Source of the DNA: Chitinispirillia bacterium
GTDB taxonomy: Bacteria; Fibrobacterota; Chitinivibrionia; Chitinivibrionales; Chitinispirillaceae
NCBI GenBank assembly: GCA_009786415.1
Contig: WQTH01000027.1
Coordinates: 1 to 34,044 of the forward strand
Direction of reading: 5' to 3'
Length of the DNA stretch: 34,044 bases
Shown here: piece after piece, positions 26,890-34,044 of the stretch
Layout of the letters: every line of letters starts with the position of its first letter
Position numbering within the stretch: position 1 is the stretch's first letter
Notes under the pieces: generated by a model
Databases searched by the model: none
Told to the model about the DNA's origin: nothing
What the model saw: the letters and a program-made list of their open reading frames with translations, nothing else
Position numbers and translations under genes: made by a program

Positions 26890-27410
26890 TGAACCTCCTT
26901 CAAAAAATCAAGGCTGGCCGGCGCGGCCACATAGATGTTCAGTTCCCCGGGGCTGAGGACGTAACGGTCCGTATCAATGTCCTGACGAATCAGGATATTC
27001 TCGACGCATCACTGGCTGCGGACACGATATTCAAAGCCGCGGATATTGAGGTGTCTATGGCGAACATCAAGGCATACGAGGCGGAAAAGGCTGTTCAGCA
27101 GCTCTACCGCGCCTGCCGTGGTCTTGATGGGAATCCGCTGGCTCCGACAATTACCGACTTTCGTAAGTTGCTCACGGTTGATGTTAAGGAGTGGCTGATA
27201 GATCGCTACAACGAGTTGGACGCTGATCTCAACCCATCGCTTTACAGCATGTCGGACGCTGACTTCGACACGCTCGTGGAGGCGGTAAAAAAAAATCCGG
27301 CGGCTACGGCCTTGAACTCTTTAAGTACGTCCACGCTGAAAAGGCTCGCGCTCTCTTTGGCGTCTGCGCCGCCGAGCTTACAGACGGGCAGTGGGCCTAC
27401 ATCGCAATAA
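26889..27410 (+). CDS. Tail assembly chaperone, zero-frame product (Mu gp41-like)
   Basis: ATG at 26889 overlapping the tube stop; contains A9 slippery run near the 3' end. Confidence 0.75.
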   Translation: MNLLQKIKAGRRGHIDVQFPGAEDVTVRINVLTNQDILDASLAADTIFKAADIEVSMANIKAYEAEKAVQQLYRACRGLDGNPLAPTITDFRKLLTVDVKEWLIDRYNELDADLNPSLYSMSDADFDTLVEAVKKNPAATALNSLSTSTLKRLALSLASAPPSLQTGSGPTSQ

Positions 27411-27502
27411 TGGAGATGGCCCTGCGGCCCGAGACAGCTGCGGGGAGTAACGCCTTCAAAGCCAAAGAAGAACTGGTGGCCATAGATGTCGATGAGGACT
27501 GA
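26889..27502 (+). CDS. Predicted -1 frameshift fusion of the tail assembly chaperone
   Basis: A9 at 27287-27295; -1 frame open for 68 aa to TGA 27500-27502, SGGYGLELFKYVHAEKARALFGVCAAELTDGQWAYIAIMEMALRPETAAGSNAFKAKEELVAIDVDED. Confidence 0.7.
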
Positions 27503-29078
27503 GACATTATCGCTTGTTATATCCGGCGACGGCAAACTGCTCGGCGCTGAACTCGGCAGGTCCGAGCGCAAGGTGAAAACGTTCTCCGGCAAGGTTGGCG
27601 GTATGTTCGCCGGAGTCGGCAAGCGCATCACCGGCGCATTCGGCAAACTCGCCAACCCGCTGGCGCTGATCGGCGGGACAGCAGGTGTTATGATGGCCGC
27701 CCGCGACCTCATGCAGTATCAGGATTCCATATCTACATTGGGCATATCCGCAGGCTTGAGTACTGAGGATATGATGAAGCTTGATGCATCAATCCAGTCG
27801 ACAGCCTATACAACCGGGCAAAGCCGCGAAGCGCTTGTTAGCGCGGTCAGAGAGATGGCCAATGTTACGGGAGATACGGCTTTCGCGGAAGCGGCTATGG
27901 AGAGCGTCGGGCGGGCGTCTACTGCTATGTCGGCGGATGTGATGGGCACCGCACAGGCATTCGGAGCGTTTCGGCGCGATATGGGCGCGTCAGCTGAGGA
28001 GGCCGCGAAGCTGTATAATATCATGGCGGCGATGGGGACGCACAATATGTCTATGGACAGGTTTGCGAGGTCGGTGCGGGTACTTGGGCTTACGAAGGAT
28101 AATTTTGCGGAGTACAACGCCCTTATCAAGACGATAGCGCCAACATTTGGCGGGGTTGAAGGCGCCGCGAACGCCATTGATCAGATTATAGGCAGAATCA
28201 ACGAGAAGCCGCGCGCTTACCAACGTAAGATTGGTCGAGATATGTTTGATTCTGATGGCGCGATAAAGGACTATAGGGCATTTGCCCAACGTCTTGGACG
28301 GCTGGGCGCAAGGGATTTAACTCGTATGTTCGGGCGGAATTTCAGCAAGGCGTTTTTGCCATTTCAAGATGATGCCGGCCTAAAAGTATTCGATGATGTT
28401 ATCCGCAGCGGTGAACGTGCCACCCACGTAACCGATGCGTTTGCGCGTAAGCAGGGTGAGGCTAAGTATCAACTTAATATGCTGGCCGCTGCCGGCAAGG
28501 AGTTCGCAGGTGCTGCGCTCTCACCAATTATAGCTAATCTTACGCAGGAACTGAACGCACTTACGAGCAATCCCGAAAAAATGGCTGAGTTTCGCAACAA
28601 TCTCACGGCAACTGCAGAGGCGCTGGGCCATATCGCGGCCGGTGTTACTTTTGTCGCCAAAGGGGTTGGCGCAGCAGGTACCGCTGCGGAGGTATTGGGT
28701 GGAGGGTTGACCAGAGCGGGACAGGTGAGCAACATTAAGGACGGCAAGGTTAAGGCCGCGCTGTCCAAAAAATATTTTTCGGGCGTTAAGGGCCGTTACG
28801 GCCCGCAGTATCAAAATGCGCTATTAGATGAATATAGCTCGCGTTTCGCAGGCGTATCAGCAGATGTTAGAGAACAACATTTACAAGAGCTTATCGCCAA
28901 TAACAGGTCTGAAGGGCGCGGATGGGGGCGGCAAGAAGCGAACACGCCCGCAGCTGAGGTAAAAAACAACAACATCATCAACCTCAGCGTGGGCATCGCC
29001 GGTGATCGTGTTATAGCGCAATCGGACGATCCTGACACTAACATCAGCGCTACCCTCAACCGGGGAACGTTCAAATGA
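27486..29078 (+). CDS. Tail tape measure protein
   Basis: Follows the chaperone; SERKVKTFSGKVGGMFAGVGKRITGAFGKLANPLALIGGTAGVMMAARDLMQYQDSISTLGISAGLS. Confidence 0.85.
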   Translation: MSMRTETLSLVISGDGKLLGAELGRSERKVKTFSGKVGGMFAGVGKRITGAFGKLANPLALIGGTAGVMMAARDLMQYQDSISTLGISAGLSTEDMMKLDASIQSTAYTTGQSREALVSAVREMANVTGDTAFAEAAMESVGRASTAMSADVMGTAQAFGAFRRDMGASAEEAAKLYNIMAAMGTHNMSMDRFARSVRVLGLTKDNFAEYNALIKTIAPTFGGVEGAANAIDQIIGRINEKPRAYQRKIGRDMFDSDGAIKDYRAFAQRLGRLGARDLTRMFGRNFSKAFLPFQDDAGLKVFDDVIRSGERATHVTDAFARKQGEAKYQLNMLAAAGKEFAGAALSPIIANLTQELNALTSNPEKMAEFRNNLTATAEALGHIAAGVTFVAKGVGAAGTAAEVLGGGLTRAGQVSNIKDGKVKAALSKKYFSGVKGRYGPQYQNALLDEYSSRFAGVSADVREQHLQELIANNRSEGRGWGRQEANTPAAEVKNNNIINLSVGIAGDRVIAQSDDPDTNISATLNRGTFK

Positions 29079-30349
29079 AATATAAGCCAATGCTTGATGG
29101 TTTTGAGCTTAAATTACTTTCACCCACTGACACAGTCATTGAAAAGGCGATTGTCGAGTATGAGATTCCGTTCGCCGACGGAGCGATACTTGACGATATG
29201 GGTGTTAAAGCGCGGCGATTTCAAGTTCGCACCATCTGGCGCGGGCAAAATTATGAGCACGCCGAGTATTTTATAGAGCACACAAAACTCAATCAGATTA
29301 ATACGTTTGTCCACCCTGAACTGGGTACCATCAATGGCCGTATCAAATCTCTAAAAGCGCTCCATGATCGCCGTCGGCAGTGTGCGGAGATTAGCTTTGA
29401 ATTCATTGAGGACAGCAACCGCGATATCATGCCGGCGTTCAACCCTCCGCTCGAAGCAAACCTTGAGGAGGGCTTCGAGAAAACGGCTAAAGCGATGATG
29501 GATGCTGCGGCGGCGGAGTATGGAGCTGCTGGATTGGATACATCAACTGAGGTGAATCCAAACCAGCCTCTCGGCGGGCAGGTACCCGCGCGGACGGTTT
29601 CGGCGCGGGCGTTCCTCGCGCGTCTTGACCAGTCAATAACCGGTCTGCGCGGTATGCTGGCCGACATAACCAACCCGGCTGAATCAGTGGTAGGAATGTT
29701 TAACTATGGCCTCAGCCTGCCAGGCGTAGTAATAGGCGCTGTGGCGGCCGCCGTAGAACGCGCGGCGATGGCGGCGAATAATGCCGGCACTGCGCCGATC
29801 ATGTTCGTGTCGTCACTCCGGTCAAACATAGGCCGGCTCGCCGCGTCCGTACCATTGCTGCGGGATAACATAATGGTCGCGGCAGCCAGTATCGGCGCGC
29901 TGATCACAGGACGTATATTTGCGGCGGATGAACGCGAAAAGGCTGTTTTGCGCCGGATCGAAAACGCGCAAGTGTGGCGGCCGGACGGTACAATGCTCCG
30001 TACCCCTGCGGCACCGCAAGTGTTAGCCGCCAACGAGCTCGACGAATCTTTGGCTCGTATCCGCGAGGTGATACAAGACGGCATGACCGCCGCCCGCGCT
30101 ATGGGCTGTACACCGGCCGTATTCGTCTTGGCTGGGCAGGCTGACGAGCTGACACGATACATCAATGCCGTTAAGGTACTCCGGGACCGGATTATCAATG
30201 TCGAGGTGGAGGATGATATGCCGCTCCATCTGCTATGCCTGAAATACGGCCTGCCTTATGCGTATGCCGACCGCATTGTCACCATCAATAACTTTCGGAA
30301 CCCGAACTTTGTATCCGGGCAGGCGAGGCTGTATGAGCGACACGGCTGA
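29075..30349 (+). CDS. Mu gpN-like DNA circulation protein
   Basis: FELKLLSPTDTVIEKAIVEYEIPFADGAILDDMGVKARRFQVRTIWRG plus position. Confidence 0.8.
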   Translation: MKYKPMLDGFELKLLSPTDTVIEKAIVEYEIPFADGAILDDMGVKARRFQVRTIWRGQNYEHAEYFIEHTKLNQINTFVHPELGTINGRIKSLKALHDRRRQCAEISFEFIEDSNRDIMPAFNPPLEANLEEGFEKTAKAMMDAAAAEYGAAGLDTSTEVNPNQPLGGQVPARTVSARAFLARLDQSITGLRGMLADITNPAESVVGMFNYGLSLPGVVIGAVAAAVERAAMAANNAGTAPIMFVSSLRSNIGRLAASVPLLRDNIMVAAASIGALITGRIFAADEREKAVLRRIENAQVWRPDGTMLRTPAAPQVLAANELDESLARIREVIQDGMTAARAMGCTPAVFVLAGQADELTRYINAVKVLRDRIINVEVEDDMPLHLLCLKYGLPYAYADRIVTINNFRNPNFVSGQARLYERHG

Positions 30350-31346
30350 GATCGTAATCGGCAACCACAGATACGCTAATTTCAGGAAGTATCGCATCGA
30401 GCACGATTTGTACGCTGCCGCGGGGATATTTGAGTTTGAGCTATATCCTGATTCGGTTGTACCTGTCAAAGTCGGCATGAGGGCACAGGTGTATATCAAC
30501 GGCTTTTTGGAATTGACGGGCATAATTGACAGGGTAGTTAAAAAGTATAGTGATAAGGGTCGTGCGATTGCTGTATCCGGACGTGATTTAATGGGCCTCG
30601 TTGTTGATTCTTACTGTGAAGATTATCGAACGATAAGTAATACTAACCTCGCGCGCGCGGCTGAGCGGCTGCTGCGAACGATACCGTTTATTAACCGCCT
30701 TAAGATAACCACCGACGAGGCCGCCCGACGGCGCGATTCCCTCAAGCCCTATCTGCAGCCGGCCCCCGGAGACAAAATTTTTGATGTACTGCGCGGCGCC
30801 GCCGCCAGCCGCGGAGTTGTATTCTACGCGGCGGCAAACGGTGCTCTGCATTTCCGTAAGCCGGCTGGCCGGGGTGCGGTCGTTACGAATATCACACGCC
30901 GTACCGGAGAGGCCAATGCGTACATAATAGAAGGCGAGCGAACACAGGATTTTAGTGAACGGTATTCAAAATATACGGTAATAACACAGGAACAAGGCAT
31001 TGACAGTGAGGATCCTCCACTAATCAACAGCATCGCCAGCGTTGAGGATGCAGGTGTGCCGTATTACAAGCCGCTGGTTGAATCAATAGAGGAAGACAGC
31101 GGCTCGGTACGCCAGCGCGCCAATATGATCCTCGAACAGCGGCGGGCCAAAAGCGATATGGCCAAATATCGTGTGAAGGGTCATAGCCAGGGCGTTTACA
31201 ACTGGGCGGTAGACGAACTTGTGCAGGTAGATGATGACGAGCTGGATATCCACGAAAAATTGCTGATTTACCGCCGCGTGTTTGAATTGTCGCGGGAGGG
31301 CATAATTACAGAATTAACACTGGGAGAGGCAGGGCTTGTGCTATGA
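30333..31346 (+). CDS. Baseplate hub protein (Mu gpP-like)
   Basis: IVIGNHRYANFRKYRIEHDLYAAAGIFEFEL...GFLELTGIIDRVVKKYSDKGRAIAVSGRDLMGLVVDS; start at MSDTAE. Confidence 0.82.
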   Translation: MSDTAEIVIGNHRYANFRKYRIEHDLYAAAGIFEFELYPDSVVPVKVGMRAQVYINGFLELTGIIDRVVKKYSDKGRAIAVSGRDLMGLVVDSYCEDYRTISNTNLARAAERLLRTIPFINRLKITTDEAARRRDSLKPYLQPAPGDKIFDVLRGAAASRGVVFYAAANGALHFRKPAGRGAVVTNITRRTGEANAYIIEGERTQDFSERYSKYTVITQEQGIDSEDPPLINSIASVEDAGVPYYKPLVESIEEDSGSVRQRANMILEQRRAKSDMAKYRVKGHSQGVYNWAVDELVQVDDDELDIHEKLLIYRRVFELSREGIITELTLGEAGLVL

Positions 31347-31882
31347 TGTCGATTATACGTGGATTGATCAAGGCGGTACGCCCGGCAAAATCGGGGGGGC
31401 CGGCAAGGTTTGATGCGAGTGGCCGGCCGAGTGAGGAATTCATCAACCGTGAAATGTTTCAACATTACGGAGTGTCGTCACGTCCCCCTGAGGGGGCTGA
31501 ATGTTTAATACTGCGCAGCGGTGGGAACGTGTTTCTGATCGCATCGGATGATCGGCGGTATAAGATTGGGTTAAATGATGGCGAGGTCGCGCTCCACGAT
31601 GCGTTTAGAAATGTGGTACACATGCAGGCTGGCGGAAATATTCTCGTTAAAGCCGGCGGTACTGCCGGCAAGGTTGCAATCGAGGCGGCGGGTGAAGTAT
31701 CGGTCAATGCCGCCAAGGCGGTAGTCAATGCTGAAAAGGTATTGTTTGGGCCAGCAACAGGGGAGGCGCTGGCCGGAACAGCACTTACTACCGCAAACTG
31801 TATGTGTCACTTCCTTGCTTCGCTGGGCACACCTGGGCCTCATATCGTGGAGACAGGTAAGGACAGAGTAAAGATAGTGTAA
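31343..31882 (+). CDS. Baseplate spike/assembly protein (Mu gp45-like)
   Basis: HYGVSSRPPEGAECLILRSGGNVFLIASDDRRYKIGLNDGEVALHDAFRNVVHMQAGGNILVKA. Confidence 0.82.
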   Translation: MMSIIRGLIKAVRPAKSGGPARFDASGRPSEEFINREMFQHYGVSSRPPEGAECLILRSGGNVFLIASDDRRYKIGLNDGEVALHDAFRNVVHMQAGGNILVKAGGTAGKVAIEAAGEVSVNAAKAVVNAEKVLFGPATGEALAGTALTTANCMCHFLASLGTPGPHIVETGKDRVKIV

Positions 31883-31912
31883 CGTTAATCAATTTTGTTA
31901 AAGGGTATAAAA

Positions 31913-32266
31913 ATGGATTTTTCGATAGAAGTTGACGAGGATGGCCGCCCGTACGCGACTCTCGATCCCGGCGACGATGTTCAGAATGCGGTGCTGCTGT
32001 CTCTGTACATTCGTCGTGGCTCGTGGTTCATGAACCCTGCTTTCGGTTCGCACATCCACGAAATAAAGACGCTGTCCGACCGTGATGTAGCGCTCGCTCA
32101 AAGGTACGGCTGGGCGGCACTTGAGTGGATGAAGGTATCGCGGATGGTTCGCGATATTAGCGTGTCGGCAACCGCATATCGCGGCGGGCTCTTGAATATG
32201 GATATTAAGGTAGTCCGCAGGGATGGGGCTGAAATTACGTATGAAACCTTTTTCAAGGTGGTGTAA
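31913..32266 (+). CDS. Baseplate wedge protein (Mu gp46-like, GPW/gp25)
   Basis: GDDVQNAVLLSLYIRRGSWFMNPAFGSHIHEIKTLSD; start at MDFSIEV. Confidence 0.82.
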   Translation: MDFSIEVDEDGRPYATLDPGDDVQNAVLLSLYIRRGSWFMNPAFGSHIHEIKTLSDRDVALAQRYGWAALEWMKVSRMVRDISVSATAYRGGLLNMDIKVVRRDGAEITYETFFKVV

Positions 32267-33076
32267 ATGGCTATTCAAACAGATTTTAACGAACTCTTAA
32301 ACGAGATACTGACGGCCTATCGGAATCAGTTCGGCGGGGACAGCATTGCCGAGGGTTCGGTGTTATTCGTTAAAGCCTCTTGCAGCGCATCAATGCACTG
32401 GGGTCTCCGTCAGGCGTTGAAATGGGTTATGGACCAAATGTTCGTAACAAGCGCAGATCGCGCCCACAAGGAGCTTCACGCCGCCGAATTCGGTATACTT
32501 ACCGCATCGCGCACAGACGCCCAGATAGAAGATGATGTCCTCGCCGCAAAGCGGAGTAAAATGGCTGGCGGCAATAGATACGATTATGAAGCATGGGCAA
32601 GGAGCGTGTCACATGATGACGAGCGCATTACAGACGCGCGGGTAGTCCCTTTGGCGCGCGGCGAGGGCACCTTTGACATCGTTGTAGTGAGTTCAGCGGA
32701 TAGGACGGAGGCGTCCCCGGAAATACTCAATAAGGTCTATCAAAAGATCCAAAATCTCCGTCCGATTGGAGCCGGTTTTTCGTGGGGAGTAAGGGTAGCA
32801 GGTATTACTCCGCAGGATGCCACTATACATATTCGTGGGGCAGGGATTCATTGGGCCCAGGCGGCCTCTGTGGCGGCCATAAGGGCCTATATTGCCAATC
32901 TGCCGCTCGGTGCAACAATACAGCGCTCGATTATCACGTCAATCATGCACGATTACGGGGCTGCTGCCGCCGAGGTAGTATACCCACCCGCGGATATAGT
33001 ACCTGTTTGGGATCCTTCGGCAGGTAAATATGGTAAATTTGTTAATATTACAATCCTGCTATTGCCGGAGGTGTAA
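32267..33076 (+). CDS. Baseplate J-like protein (Mu gp47-like)
   Basis: Position and ITDARVVPLARGEGTFDIVVVSSADRTEASPEILNKVYQKIQNLRPIGAGFSW. Confidence 0.85.
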   Translation: MAIQTDFNELLNEILTAYRNQFGGDSIAEGSVLFVKASCSASMHWGLRQALKWVMDQMFVTSADRAHKELHAAEFGILTASRTDAQIEDDVLAAKRSKMAGGNRYDYEAWARSVSHDDERITDARVVPLARGEGTFDIVVVSSADRTEASPEILNKVYQKIQNLRPIGAGFSWGVRVAGITPQDATIHIRGAGIHWAQAASVAAIRAYIANLPLGATIQRSIITSIMHDYGAAAAEVVYPPADIVPVWDPSAGKYGKFVNITILLLPEV

Positions 33077-33078
33077 GT

Positions 33079-33582
33079 ATGATGCACGCTGATGCGCTAA
33101 AAAAACTTATCCCGATCGCCCTTGGCGACATATCTGACCGTGATATGGAGATAGAGGGGGCATTGCTGGATTCCGAAGCCGCGACAATAACGTCTACCTT
33201 GCGCGAGTGGTTCCCGTCCACGACCGAGGCATTGCTCGAACAATGGGAGCGTGAGTACGGATTGGGTATAAGGGCCGGCGCCGGCATCGATGAGCGGCGC
33301 GCGGTTTTGCTTGCCCAATACGTCTATGTAGGCAATCTGGCTAAAAGCCACTTCGAGTCGCTGTGCAATACATTGGGGTACGAGGTAGTCATAACTGAGG
33401 GCGGCGAAGAGTACCGAATGTTCCGCGCCGGCATCAGCGCCGCGGGTGATCCGGTGTTCGCCGCGGCGCTAATGTGGAACTGGACAGTCAAGACAACCAA
33501 CAGGTCTCCGGGAGCTGATCTGATCGAACTTCTCAATGACCTGAATCCACCGCATATGAAACTGGAGTTCGAGGGGCCATAA
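33079..33582 (+). CDS. DUF2313 / Mu gp48-like tail protein
   Basis: ATITSTLREWFPSTTEALLEQWEREYGL...LLAQYV. Confidence 0.82.
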   Translation: MMHADALKKLIPIALGDISDRDMEIEGALLDSEAATITSTLREWFPSTTEALLEQWEREYGLGIRAGAGIDERRAVLLAQYVYVGNLAKSHFESLCNTLGYEVVITEGGEEYRMFRAGISAAGDPVFAAALMWNWTVKTTNRSPGADLIELLNDLNPPHMKLEFEGP

Positions 33583-33637
33583 ATGGGCGTCTAAAGGAGG
33601 GATAACGCGGGATCAATGTGGGTGAAAATTAGCTGTT

Positions 33638-33692
33638 TTTTGAAATTCCTAAACTATCCGTTGAGAATTCCCAAATTACGCGGGCCGTTATA
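33638..33692. promoter_or_regulatory. Right end with two putative transposase-binding sites (33638-33659, 33661-33683)
   Basis: Reverse complements GGATAGTTTAGGAATTTCAAAA and CGCGTAATTTGGGAATTCTCAA match the left-end motif. Confidence 0.75.
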
Positions 33693-33697
33693 CGGGG
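33693..33697. repeat. Right copy of putative 5-bp target-site duplication CGGGG
   Basis: Matches 539-543. Confidence 0.75.
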
Positions 33698-33747
33698 ATT
33701 TACCAACTGCTCAATCACAGCATCGCCAAACAAGGCGCGCAGTACTG

Positions 33748-34044
33748 CTATGACTCCTCGCCGGCAGCTTCTTCCTCACCAACCTCACCAGCCTCATCAC
33801 CCGCACCCGCGCCGCGGCGGCCCCTGCGCGAGTTCAGCAGGCGGATGTACCGGTCTACCACCGGATTAAACGCGTCCGCAAGCGCCTTAAACGCGGCCGC
33901 GCTGTCTGTAGACAGCAAGATGTGCGCCTCGCCTATATCCACGATATTGTCGTAAATACCGTCGAGCTCCGCGCGCACCGCCTTTAGCGTGAACTCCTGC
34001 TTGCCCTCCGCTGTCTCGGCGTCGCGCTCCTTTATCAGCGCGTC
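33748..34044 (-). CDS. Host hypothetical protein (5' end beyond window)
   Basis: Frame is open to the window edge (DALIKERDAETAEGKQEFTLKAVRAELDGIYD...); the listed start is an internal GTG. Confidence 0.55.
   Translation of the reverse strand, partial: DALIKERDAETAEGKQEFTLKAVRAELDGIYDNIVDIGEAHILLSTDSAAAFKALADAFNPVVDRYIRLLNSRRGRRGAGAGDEAGEVGEEEAAGEES

Larger units (their letters stand above)
544..33692. mobile_element. Mu-like transposable prophage (complete)
   Basis: MuA/MuB homologues plus full Mu-type head and tail gene set; inverted ends TATA-N11-TARTTTGGGAATT; 5-bp direct repeat CGGGG at 539-543 and 33693-33697. Confidence 0.88.

Noticed and set aside
1-34044. CRISPR array
   Set aside because: No regularly spaced short direct repeats with unique spacers; the GLUG repeats are coding.

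Overview
The window holds what appears to be a complete Mu-like transposable prophage of about 33.15 kb (544..33692). It sits between the 3' end of a host 5'-methylthioadenosine/SAH nucleosidase gene (left) and a leftward host ORF of unknown function (right). Both termini read 5'-TATA with TSD-like CGGGG on each side, and both carry internal copies of a ~20 bp GTAGTTTGGGAATTTGA motif (likely transposase-binding sites). The architecture is rearranged relative to phage Mu. The early operon (HTH regulators, ParB-like, MuA, MuB, GemA, DUF3164, Mor) runs leftward from a central switch at ~7.7 kb, so Mor lies at the left tip. Late genes are split into two divergent blocks from ~21.1 kb: leftward DUF2730/terminase/portal/MuF/gpG/fibres/lysis, and rightward protease/capsid/tail/baseplate. 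Most unusual items: a Mor protein made of two tandem Mor-type domains; a ParB protein with an apparently degenerate MT-A70-like C-terminus; a GIY-YIG (T5orf172/DUF4041-like) moron cassette with its own promoter, dyad and terminator; a MuF head protein with a toxin-like C-terminus followed by a 75-nt multi-branched RNA candidate; a hidden 29-aa membrane microprotein start/stop-coupled between terminase and portal; a likely -1 frameshift in the tail chaperone gene; and a divergent late control region with palindromes. All assignments come from reading the sequence and motif recall; no searches were run.
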